NCBI GenBank assembly: GCA_023265175.1
Contig: JAHFUI010000029.1
Location: 1-33,273, forward strand
DNA from: Acidobacteriota bacterium
GTDB taxonomy: Bacteria > Acidobacteriota > Vicinamibacteria > Vicinamibacterales > CAVVIG01
DNA: 33,273 bases
Direction: 5' to 3'
Shown here: positions 1-6,493 of the stretch, in pieces
Numbering within the stretch: position 1 is the first letter of the stretch
How the letters are laid out: each line of letters opens with the position of its first letter
The notes under the pieces: model-generated
Told to the model about the DNA's origin: nothing
Databases searched by the model: none
The model's input: only the letters and a program-made list of their open reading frames with translations
Translations under genes and position numbers: made by a program

Positions 1-57
1 CGCGAGAGGCCCGACGGGCGCTTGGTGGCGGTCCCGCGACGAGATAATATTTGACCA

Positions 58-116
58 GACATCTTCTAAAGCCCAGGTCCTTGCGAATGAAGCAAGTTTC
101 GGCTTTAGAAGCTGTC
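58..116. repeat. Nested inverted repeat (hairpin within hairpin)
   Basis: Arms at 58-73 and 101-116 are complementary at 15 of 16 positions (core CTTCTAAAGCC / GGCTTTAGAAG). Between them lies a second small stem, CTTGC-N7-GCAAG. The structure ends just before the MITE-like element at 120. It is AT-richer than its surroundings. It could be the remnant end of a mobile element or a transcription terminator from a gene left of the window. The sequence shows only the fold; the role is unknown. Confidence 0.55.
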
Positions 117-119
117 TTA

Positions 120-390
120 GGGCCCGGCAAGGAATAAGGTGACCATCTGGCCGAGGCGATTTTCGAGCGAGACGAAGAGCGAGGACGACGGCGTAGCCGC
201 AGTGCTACGTCGAGGACGAGCGATGAAGTCGCAGCCGAAAATCGCCCGGCCCCACAGGGGAGACCCCATCTTTGGGCGGCTGCGTCGTTGCTTCTCGCTC
301 ACAATGCGCTGGCATTGCATCGCTCGGCGCGCCTTGCAGCCGCCTCAAATCTGGGGTCTCCAGATGGTCACCTTATTCCTTGCCGGGCCC
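120..390. mobile_element. MITE-like palindromic element with 32-bp perfect inverted repeats
   Basis: Positions 119-150 and 360-391 are perfect reverse complements. The approximately 210-bp interior consists of two imperfect palindromes (about 151-262 and 262-359) and no convincing gene. Flanking CTTAG occurs at 116-120 and 390-394, so the target duplication is TTA or CTTAG; the palindromic flank makes its length ambiguous. The interior from about 276 (CTGCGTCGTTGCTTCTCGCT onward) resembles the interior of the element at 11817-11973. The two therefore look like members of one family of small non-autonomous elements that a transposase elsewhere would have to move. No transposase is encoded here. 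Confidence 0.7.
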
Positions 391-395
391 TTAGC

Positions 396-484
396 GGCGG
401 CCGCTGAGCGGCCGCCTAGTAACGAAGATTCACCGTCGCTCTCGGGGTCCTTACTCGCCGGTTTGAGGCGAAGCTTCGTTACTA
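396..484. repeat. Two further palindromes
   Basis: A perfect 9-bp stem with a TGA loop lies at 396-416 (GGCGGCCGC / GCGGCCGCC). Directly after it is a longer inverted repeat with arms at 417-434 and 467-484, 16 of 18 complementary, core TAGTAACGAAG / CTTCGTTACTA. Together with the two upstream structures they make the first 480 bp almost entirely palindromic. From 485 to 631 I see no gene and no clear promoter. Confidence 0.5.
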
Positions 485-631
485 ATTTAGCGACGTTTTT
501 GATCGCCGATTTCTGAGGGCTGATCCGGAGATCGGTGATTCGCAGAATCGACCCAGTACACGTGTAGTGAGGCGCAGGCGTCACGCTCGTTAACGGGCTG
601 CTAAGGCCGGGATGCGCCGGTGGAGGACCCG

Positions 632-1441
632 ATGGCTTTTCCGATGACAAACTGGGACATCCTGCAACTTCTGAGGACCGGTGATGCGGAGCAGCGTTCG
701 GGAATGTTGGGCGAGATTCTCACGATCTATGGGCCGCCGCTGTTTGCTCTTGCCCGCCACGAGTCCCAGGGCGCCCTATCCTGGCAGGATTGCGAAGATC
801 TCGTGGGAGACTTCTTCCTCAAGTGCGTCCAAGGGGACGTCATCGAGCGGGCGGACCCGGCCAAAGGCAGATTTCGCAATTTTCTCGCCAGATCCTTCAA
901 GAATTTCATGCTGAATTGGATCCGCGACAAGACGGCCCGGGTCCGGACACCGTCCGGTGGGATGGTTTCCTTACACGAACTGGTCGATAAACACGGCCGC
1001 GCTCTCGAACCGCGGGCCGGAGAGTCGGGCGAAGAAATACTTGACCGCGTTTTTCGCCTTGCGCTGTTTGAAAACGCCCTCACCGCGTTTGAGAAGGCCT
1101 GCCGTTCCGCCGGCCAGGAGAAGAAATATCGTCTGTACGTGCGACGGGAAATCACGCCAGAACGCGAAGGAACCCCTGCGCCCTCCTATTCAGCTCTCGC
1201 GGACGAGTTTGGCTTGCCGTCCGAGGACGCGGTGGGCCGTGTCGTTCGTGCTGCGCGAGATGAATTTCGCTCGCTGTTGCTCGCGCTGATCAGGCAGGAC
1301 TCCGTGTCGTCGAGCGAAGCCCAGATTGAAGTCAAACTGGTCCTTGCGACGGGCCTGCAACCATGGAGCTCCACCTCGTCCGACTCGCGATCTGGATGGT
1401 TTGCGCGGTTGACTGGCATGGTCCGCCACTCGACACGATGA
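632..1441 (+). CDS. RNA polymerase sigma factor, ECF-like sigma-70 family
   Basis: The protein is predicted to direct RNA polymerase to a specific promoter set. Region 2 is recognisable at about residues 50-100: an acidic CEDLVGDFFLK segment, then RADPAKGRFRNFL and an SFKNFMLNWIRD helix, the pattern of the divergent sigma factors common in Planctomycetota and Acidobacteriota. A region-4-like HTH lies near residues 185-225 (SYSALADEFGL, then RAARDEFRSLL). ATG 632 is preferred over GTG 620 because GGAGG at 622-626 sits 5 nt before it. Homology seems to fade after about 1360. The last 25 codons (Ser/Arg-rich, ending at 1441) overlap the junction with the antisense radical SAM remnant, so the native C-terminus may have been replaced by read-through into inserted DNA. 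No anti-sigma factor is adjacent. Confidence 0.75.
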   Translation: MAFPMTNWDILQLLRTGDAEQRSGMLGEILTIYGPPLFALARHESQGALSWQDCEDLVGDFFLKCVQGDVIERADPAKGRFRNFLARSFKNFMLNWIRDKTARVRTPSGGMVSLHELVDKHGRALEPRAGESGEEILDRVFRLALFENALTAFEKACRSAGQEKKYRLYVRREITPEREGTPAPSYSALADEFGLPSEDAVGRVVRAARDEFRSLLLALIRQDSVSSSEAQIEVKLVLATGLQPWSSTSSDSRSGWFARLTGMVRHSTR

Positions 1442-1920
1442 GCGCGCATCGCAAAATCTGTGACTGCTGTGTAATCGCGTCCCAGATTCTGGCGCTTGTT
1501 GCTGCGCGCCAAGTTGCCCGGTGTCAGGCTCTCGAAGCCGACGAAGAGGCTCTGGAGCCCGGCAGCGGCCGCGCGCTCGATCAGATCGTCGCGGAGCACC
1601 GAATCGACGGTCGCCGCGCCTTGAAACAGCCGGTCCATTCCTCGCATGCCGTCGAACAGCGCGCCAGCGAATCGTCTGTCGCCCAGCAGATGGTCGTCGA
1701 GGAAGTACAAATGCCGTCCGGGCAGACGCGCGATTTCGGCGAGGGCGGCATCCACGCGTTGTGTGTAGAACGATCGGCCGCGCTCGAAGAACGCATCCTT
1801 GTAGCAGAAGTCGCAGTGTTCGGGGCAGCCGCGCGTCACCACGATGGAGTTCGGGACCAAGTAGCGGCGCCTGGCGATCAGATCTGTCGTGGTGCATGCC
1901 AATCTGGAACGGGATCGTGT
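1440..1920 (-). pseudogene. Radical SAM protein remnant, truncated at both ends
   Basis: Read on the minus strand, the segment carries an unmistakable radical SAM core: a VTRGCPEHCDFCYKDAFF stretch with the CxxxCxxC iron-sulfur motif, then HLYFLDDHLLGD, and VGFESLTPGN with LARSNKRQN. The family is the one often annotated as B12-binding-domain/radical SAM proteins. The frame is closed on the 5' side by TGA (complement of 1921-1923) before any normal N-terminal domain. On the 3' side recognisable sequence stops near 1440, exactly where the sigma-factor ORF ends. Only about 160 of an expected 400 or more residues remain. The iron-sulfur site survives, but the barrel is incomplete and the product is very likely non-functional. 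Confidence 0.75.
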
Positions 1921-2083
1921 TCAGCGAGCCAACCGAGGAGCTCCCGGCCGGTGTGTTTGATCGAATATCGTGTGGAGGCACTGGTAGGTGCGATCAACGA
2001 CGTCGACCATCAGCTGTTTCATTTCCTCATCATTGAAGCGGGTACGGGGTGGAATTTGTGACGCTTGCCGGTGAGACCGTCGC
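1921..2083 (-). pseudogene. Possible C-terminal remnant of an unidentified gene
   Basis: On the minus strand a short open stretch reads NDEEMKQLMVDVVDRTYQCL, then an HTIFDQTH segment, and ends at the TGA at 1921-1923. This is immediately before the radical SAM remnant. The composition is that of a real amphipathic helical protein rather than a random frame, but upstream it is closed by a stop near 2083 and I do not recognise the family. It is most simply another decayed fragment left by the rearrangements in this segment. Confidence 0.3.
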
Positions 2084-2305
2084 TATCGTCACCTTGCTGC
2101 CGACGCAACTGCGACCTTTCACCCGTCGAGATCTCGCTCACGCCCGCGAACTGCAAAGCGCCTGAGCGCCTTTCAGGCGGCAGTCATTCAAACCGTCCCG
2201 TCATGATCGCGGCCGAGACCACGCACCAGGCGCACAGGGCATTGGCCCGCGGTCTCGTTCGGATCCACATTGACTTGTTGATTTACATGCTGTATCAACA
2301 TCAGC
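2084..2305. other. Gap without a recognisable gene
   Basis: No supported gene is seen. There is a small perfect hairpin at 2159-2179 (CGCCTGA / TCAGGCG). The AT-richer stretch TTGACTTGTTGATTTACATG at 2270-2289, directly before the ATPase gene, could hold its promoter (TTGACT as a -35-like box at 2270), but I cannot place a convincing -10. Confidence 0.3.
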
Positions 2306-3538
2306 ATGTACAGAACCCGCTTCCTCGAACACCCGTTCTTCGGGACGCACTCCCGTCACAAAATTCGCCTCCTGTTCGGAGCCCGTCAGACGGGCAAGAC
2401 GATGCTGCTTCGCCACGGGCTTCCGCGCGACTGCACGCGTGTCTTCAATCTCCAGGAGGGAGACCTCCGGCGGCGCTTCGAGGCCGATCCAGCGGCGTTC
2501 CGTCGTGAGGTCCTGGCACTGCCCCGACACATCACCAACGTCGCGGTGGACGAGATTCAGAAGGTTCCGGCGCTGCTCGAGGAGATCCAGGCGCTCTACG
2601 ATGCGGCGCCGCGCGCTCGCCAGTTCTTCCTCACTGGCAGCTCGGCGCGGCGCCTCCGCACGCGGTCGGCGAATCTGCTGCCGGGGCGCAGCCACGCCTT
2701 TCGAATTCACCCGGTCTGCGGCTGGGAGATGGCCGGGCATGAGGAGATCGAGATCCCGCCGGCGGCCCGGCCCGGCGTTCGCGCGACCGCGGTGCCCTTC
2801 CGCCAAGGTTCCCTGGATCGGACGCTGCGTTTGGGCTGCCTCCCAGGTGTCCTTGGCGAGGCGCCGCCGCGGGCCGCTCTGACGCTCGCCTCCTACGTCG
2901 AGACGTACCTCGAAGAAGAGATCCGCCGAGAGGCCCTCGTCCGCGACATGGGGCCCTTCATCGTCTTTCTGCGGCTCGCGGGCGCGGAATCGGGACGCCA
3001 GCTCAATCTGGCGAAGCTCTCGCAGGAGACCGGCATTCCGGCGAGCACGCTCAAGATCTATTATCAGGTCCTCGTCGATTCCTTTGTGGGGCACTGGCTG
3101 CTCCCCTACGCTCGCCGCTCGCGCAAGCGCTTGCTCTCGACCCCACGCTTTTACTTCTTCGATCTCGGGGTGCGGAACGCCGCCGCGGAGTTGCCGCTCG
3201 ACGCGCCCGTCGCGAGCGAAGGCGGTGGCGTGCTTCTCGAGCACTGGGTCGCCCAAGAGCTCGTGGCGCGGGCCAGCTACGCTGGCCGAGGCTACCGTGT
3301 GAGCTTCTGGCGCACGAGCACCGGTGTGGAGGTGGACTTCGTGTGGGAGACGCCCAAGGGCGACCTGCCCATCGAGGTGAAGTGGACCGAGCGACCGCGT
3401 CCGCAAGACGCTCGACACCTCGAAAAGTTCCTCGATGAGTACCCAACGCGCGCTCGCCGGGGCCTGCTCGTGTGCCGCTGTCCCGAGCCGCAACAACTCA
3501 CCGATCGTGTGCGCGCGATCGGCTGGGAGCGGCTCTGA
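2306..3538 (+). CDS. DUF4143-type AAA ATPase
   Basis: Single-subunit ATP-binding protein of the AAA_14/DUF4143 family, 410 aa, which is the normal length. Walker A is GARQTGKT at residues 25-32. Walker B is NVAVDEIQKVP around 78-88. A sensor-like FFLTGSSAR follows at 107-115. The C-terminal DUF4143 half ends in a PD-(D/E)xK-like core near residues 333-358 (GVEVDFVW, then PIEVKW). Family members are widespread, often mobile or patchy genes. Their biochemical role is not firmly established and proposals include toxin-antitoxin-like or defence functions. The gene stands alone between two decayed genes, so it looks like a cargo gene of an accessory segment and not part of the eCIS. A minus-strand ORF covering it is a GC-rich shadow. 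Confidence 0.85.
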   Translation: MYRTRFLEHPFFGTHSRHKIRLLFGARQTGKTMLLRHGLPRDCTRVFNLQEGDLRRRFEADPAAFRREVLALPRHITNVAVDEIQKVPALLEEIQALYDAAPRARQFFLTGSSARRLRTRSANLLPGRSHAFRIHPVCGWEMAGHEEIEIPPAARPGVRATAVPFRQGSLDRTLRLGCLPGVLGEAPPRAALTLASYVETYLEEEIRREALVRDMGPFIVFLRLAGAESGRQLNLAKLSQETGIPASTLKIYYQVLVDSFVGHWLLPYARRSRKRLLSTPRFYFFDLGVRNAAAELPLDAPVASEGGGVLLEHWVAQELVARASYAGRGYRVSFWRTSTGVEVDFVWETPKGDLPIEVKWTERPRPQDARHLEKFLDEYPTRARRGLLVCRCPEPQQLTDRVRAIGWERL

Positions 3539-3565
3539 TCGGCGCCGCGCCTTTCCGATCGTTTT
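3537..3565 (+). terminator. Weak terminator-like hairpin after the DUF4143 gene
   Basis: A 6-bp stem, GATCGG (3537-3542) with CCGATC (3555-3560), is followed by GTTTT. The stem is short and the loop is 12 nt, so this is suggestive only. Confidence 0.25.
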
Positions 3566-3709
3566 CCGGGTTCCAACCTGCAGGATCCTGACGACCCGGC
3601 CGGCCTCCAGTACGGCGTCACCCCGGTAGCCGACAACTACGGCACTGTACTGGACGCTCGTTGGACTGACGCCGACAGCGACCTCGTCGGCAAACCCACT
3701 GCACGTGGC

Positions 3710-4016
3710 GTGGACCTCCACCGCCGCCGCTTCGATCGTCGTGAACCGTCCCGGGAACACCCCGCGCAACTGGGGCACTTCAACACGTGGTTGGAGCGCC
3801 AGCGCATCCCCGTCCATGAGGTCGATTCGTCGACGCTGGAACGATACGTACGTTCCAGACGGCCGCCCCTGCGCACCTTCCCGGTGGGACACCGCGGCCC
3901 TCTCGCGACTGTTGGGGATGCTTCGACGCGACCACGCCGAGCCTCCCTCAGTGCCTCCGACCGCCACCCAAGTCGTCCTACGGCGGTTTCAGGAATCACC
4001 GTGCAGCGGCCGTTGA
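3710..4016 (+). pseudogene. Frameshifted N-terminal fragment of a tyrosine-recombinase/integrase-like gene
   Basis: In one frame the sequence reads LGHFNTWLERQRIPVHEVDS then STLERYVRSRRPP, the SAM-like core-binding domain seen at the N-terminus of phage-integrase-family recombinases. After a shift around 3860-3890 the next frame continues with ALSRLLGMLRRDHAEPP and a VVLRRFQE helix, as expected in the intact family, then hits a stop at 4016. The whole catalytic domain (R..HxxR..Y) is missing. The piece therefore appears to be a relic of a site-specific recombinase, consistent with past mobility of this segment. The assignment rests on pattern recognition of a weakly conserved domain. Confidence 0.5.
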
Positions 4017-4064
4017 CTTTGGCCGGAGCGCGACCTACAGTGCGTCTCCGGACGGCGACCGCAT

Positions 4065-5423
4065 GTGACGACTTCGGTTCGATCCAGACTCGCGTGTTCT
4101 GCGACAGCGGATGTTGTGGTGTATGCCGGTCTGGTCGATCTCCTGCACGGCCTGCTGGATTCCCGTCTCACGCGGGACGTACCGCGGATCGTCGATCTTC
4201 CCGATCCTTCGAGTGCGCCGGCACTTTCCGGACGGCAGCCTGCCGTCATGCTCTTCGGCGCCAATCCGGACACCGAGACGCGCGTGCTGGACGGGGTGCG
4301 CGCAATCCGCCGGCGTGACGCGCACGTCGCGATCATTCTGGTGAGCACTCGGGGATCTGAAGCGCTGGCGGTGGCGGCCCTCCGCGCCGGCGTCACCGAC
4401 TACTTCGCGTCGCCGATCGCCGGCGACGAGCTGGCCGAGCGCGTGCGGCGCGAGCTATCGCCCCGGCGCGCGGTCAACGCGCGGGTCGCCGCCGTCGCCG
4501 GCCCGCCCCTCATCGGCGCCAGCGCGGCCATGCGGGATTTGCGCCGCGACGTCGAGCGCATGGCCGCCAACGATCTCAGCGTCGTCATCACCGGTGAAAC
4601 CGGAACCGGCAAGGAAGTCGTCGCGCAGCACCTGCACGGGCAGAGCCCGCGGCGCCACGGACCGTTCGTGCCGGTCAACTGCGCGGCGATGCCGGACACG
4701 CTCGTCGAAAGCGAGCTGTTCGGGCACGAACGCGGCGCCTTCACGGGCGCGGTGGCGGGCCGTGTCGGACACATCCAGGCGGCCCACCGCGGCACGATCT
4801 TCTTCGACGAGATCGGCGACATGGGCGCCCAGGCCCAGGCGAAGATCCTGCGCGTCGTCGAGAGCGGCGAGGTGACGCGGCTCGGCGACCGGCGTCCGGT
4901 GCCGGTGAACGTGCGCATCGTCGCCGCCACGAACCAGGACCTCGATCGTGCAATGACGGAGGGGCGCTTCCGCAAGGACTTGTATTTCCGGCTGAATGTC
5001 GCGCGGATCGTTCTGCCGCCGCTGCGGGAACGGCGCGACGATATCCCGGGGCTTCTCGAGTACTACGCGTCGCGGGCGCACCCGCGCGGCGAGCGCGCCG
5101 AGCGCGTGTTCACGCCGGACGCGCTGGATCTCTTGGGCGCGTACGACTGGCCGGGCAACGTACGCGAGCTGAAGAACCTCGTCGACCTCGCGCTGGCCGA
5201 TCATCCCGCGGGTGTCATCGGCGTGGCCGATCTGCCCGAGTCGTTCCGGCGCCGCATGGCCGGATCGGCGTCCGGCGGCGAGCGGCAGCGCCTGCTGCAC
5301 GCGCTGGCCGAAACCGACTGGAACAAGAGCCAGACCGCGCGCACGCTGCACTGGTCGCGCATGACGCTCTACCGCAAGCTCGCCAAGTACCACCTCGTCT
5401 CCGGCGGCGATCCGGCGAAGTAA
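4065..5423 (+). CDS. Sigma-54-dependent transcriptional activator (NtrC/bEBP family)
   Basis: The 452-aa protein activates sigma-54 RNA polymerase by ATP hydrolysis. Domains: a receiver-like fold at residues 1-132, an AAA+ core at about 148-375, and a Fis-type helix-turn-helix at about 406-443. Visible motifs are Walker A GETGTGKE (177-184), the sigma-54 contact loop GAFTGA (224-229), Walker B GTIFFDEIG (243-251) and WPGNVREL (362-369). The receiver lacks the expected phospho-acceptor Asp: the beta-3 strand reads VMLFGANPD instead of LLLDxxxP. Control by phosphorylation is therefore unlikely. The start is GTG 4065, overlapping an ATG-TGA; no better start is visible. It lies directly upstream of, and in the same direction as, the eCIS operon with a cluster of repeated boxes between them. 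It is the likely eCIS regulator (inference). Confidence 0.92.
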   Translation: MTTSVRSRLACSATADVVVYAGLVDLLHGLLDSRLTRDVPRIVDLPDPSSAPALSGRQPAVMLFGANPDTETRVLDGVRAIRRRDAHVAIILVSTRGSEALAVAALRAGVTDYFASPIAGDELAERVRRELSPRRAVNARVAAVAGPPLIGASAAMRDLRRDVERMAANDLSVVITGETGTGKEVVAQHLHGQSPRRHGPFVPVNCAAMPDTLVESELFGHERGAFTGAVAGRVGHIQAAHRGTIFFDEIGDMGAQAQAKILRVVESGEVTRLGDRRPVPVNVRIVAATNQDLDRAMTEGRFRKDLYFRLNVARIVLPPLRERRDDIPGLLEYYASRAHPRGERAERVFTPDALDLLGAYDWPGNVRELKNLVDLALADHPAGVIGVADLPESFRRRMAGSASGGERQRLLHALAETDWNKSQTARTLHWSRMTLYRKLAKYHLVSGGDPAK

Positions 5424-5426
5424 CAG

Positions 5427-5503
5427 GTGTCACACTGTCACAACGCGGTGTGACACTGATCCCCGCGCAAGAAGCGGGCGACTGTCACACGCGCTTGTCA
5501 CAC
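5427..5503. promoter_or_regulatory. Cluster of five TGTCACA-type boxes (candidate activator sites)
   Basis: The boxes are GTGTCACAC at 5427-5435, TGTCACA at 5436-5442, the inverted GTGTGACAC at 5448-5456, TGTCACAC at 5483-5490 and TGTCACAC at 5496-5503. The first and third form a perfect 9-bp inverted repeat. Fis-type HTH regulators of the NtrC family bind dyads of this size about 100-200 bp upstream of their promoter, which fits the distance to the first eCIS gene. A role as enhancer for the upstream-encoded activator is inferred. Autoregulation is also possible. Confidence 0.6.
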
Positions 5504-5507
5504 CCCT

Positions 5508-5525
5508 GCGCGCGAGATCGCGCGC
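5508..5525. terminator. GC-only hairpin after the activator gene
   Basis: A perfect 8-bp stem, GCGCGCGA / TCGCGCGC, has a 2-nt GA spacer and is followed by no T-run. It may be a terminator for the activator gene or simply a local palindrome. Confidence 0.25.
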
Positions 5526-5601
5526 CCACGCCGCCGCCGCCGGCTGCAACGTTCTGACCGTCAACGACTAATCGCGATGCGAAGCCGGCCGCTCGGCACC
5601 G

Positions 5602-5617
5602 CGGTACGCCTCGTGCC
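5602..5617 (+). promoter_or_regulatory. Weak sigma-54 -24/-12-like sequence
   Basis: CGGTAC-N5-GTGCC has GG at 5603-5604 and GC at 5615-5616, exactly 10 nt apart as sigma-54 requires. Other consensus positions match only in part. The predicted start of transcription would fall almost on GTG 5630, giving a leaderless message for the first gene. That is a reason for doubt. I found no better GG-N10-GC match between 5526 and 5629. Confidence 0.22.
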
Positions 5618-5629
5618 TGCTGTTACGAC

Positions 5630-5887
5630 GTGCCGGGTCGGGTCGGCGGAAGCTCGGAACACGCAAACACTCCAAGCGCCAAGTACGCCAACTACTTCAA
5701 GGTCGGGTACAACGCGTTCGAGTTCCTGATCGACTTCGCCCAGGACGAGGGCGGTGGCGGCGGCACGGATCCGGAGAGCCACACGCGCATCATCACGAAC
5801 CCCAAGTCGGCGCGGGCGCTCCTGGACCTGCTGCGTCAGTCGATCGAGCAGTACGACCGGCGGTACGGCGGGTCGGAATCCGTGTGA
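5630..5887 (+). CDS. DUF3467-family small protein, first gene of the eCIS operon
   Basis: An 85-aa protein whose core (YANYFKVGYNAFEFLIDFAQ, then a loop, then RIITNPKSARALLDLLRQ) matches DUF3467, a small alpha/beta domain of unknown function. The domain begins near residue 18. The only in-frame ATG/GTG/TTG start downstream of the stop at 5555 is GTG 5630, which has no clear Shine-Dalgarno. It ends 12 nt before the Pvc16-like gene, so it is co-transcribed with the eCIS. A Gly-rich loop (GGGGG) sits at the middle of the domain. Its role in assembly or control is not known to me. Confidence 0.7.
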   Translation: MPGRVGGSSEHANTPSAKYANYFKVGYNAFEFLIDFAQDEGGGGGTDPESHTRIITNPKSARALLDLLRQSIEQYDRRYGGSESV

Positions 5888-5899
5888 ACGGGGATTACG

Positions 5900-6493
5900 A
5901 TGGCCACCTCCGCAGGAATCGCCGGAGTCGCAAAGAGCATCGAGCGGCTGTTGAAGCTTCGCTTCGGCGAGGAGGAGCCGACGACCGGCTCGACGCCGAC
6001 GAAGGTGAAGCTGGTGACGACCGAGAACTTCAGGCGCGTCGATCTGCCGGCGCTGACGATCTACCTGTTCCGCATCGATCTGAATCGCGTCATGCGGCCG
6101 GCGTGGTCGGCGGCCGGGTACGAAGACGGCCGCGGACATCTGCCGCTCGACCTGCATTTCCTGCTCACGGCGTGGGCCGCCGATGCGGAAGACGAATACC
6201 GCATCCTCGGGCGCGCGATGGAGTGTCTCGAGGCGTCGCCGATTCTCACCGGCCCGCTCCTCAATTCGCTCAACGCCAGTATCTGGACGGCCAGCGACTC
6301 GATTCAACTGCTGGTCGACGAGGTGCCGAGCGAGTCGATCCTGCGGCTCTTCGATCTGCTGCCGGTGAAACACAAGCTGAGCGTCACGTATCTCGCTCGC
6401 GTGCTGCGCCTCGACACGCGTCCGGTCGTACCCGACATGCCCGTCGGCACGATTGTCGAGGGTCTCATCCCGTCGGTCGGATCGATGTCGTGA
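5900..6493 (+). CDS. Pvc16/Afp16-like tail terminator (DUF4255)
   Basis: A 197-aa protein matching the DUF4255/Pvc16 N-terminal family. In Afp and PVC the homologue forms the hexameric cap that ends tube and sheath growth and fixes particle length. The hallmark layout is seen: an IERLLKLRF helix, PALTIYLFRID strand, LPLDLHFLLTAWAADAEDEY, then LGRAMECLEASPILTG and a C-terminal SVTYLARVLRLD strand. It begins with ATG 5900 after GGGGA. The gene is placed at the head of the operon, whereas in Afp/PVC it is the last structural gene. Its TGA overlaps the GTG of the next gene. Confidence 0.92.
   Translation: MATSAGIAGVAKSIERLLKLRFGEEEPTTGSTPTKVKLVTTENFRRVDLPALTIYLFRIDLNRVMRPAWSAAGYEDGRGHLPLDLHFLLTAWAADAEDEYRILGRAMECLEASPILTGPLLNSLNASIWTASDSIQLLVDEVPSESILRLFDLLPVKHKLSVTYLARVLRLDTRPVVPDMPVGTIVEGLIPSVGSMS

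Noticed and set aside
139-650. Open frames on both strands inside the palindromic left end
   Set aside because: They lie within the inverted repeats of the MITE-like element and its neighbours, and the two arms give near-mirror translations; no family features.
2201-3967. 588-codon minus-strand frame over the DUF4143 gene and its flank
   Set aside because: The plus strand has Walker A, Walker B and a full DUF4143 layout. The minus product shows no domain, although its 3555-3730 part is oddly protein-like and I cannot exclude a small remnant there.
5884-6489. N-terminal extension of the 6490 gene back to 5884
   Set aside because: The extension overlaps the whole cap gene in another frame and is Arg/His-rich. 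GTG 6490 gives a normal coupled start.
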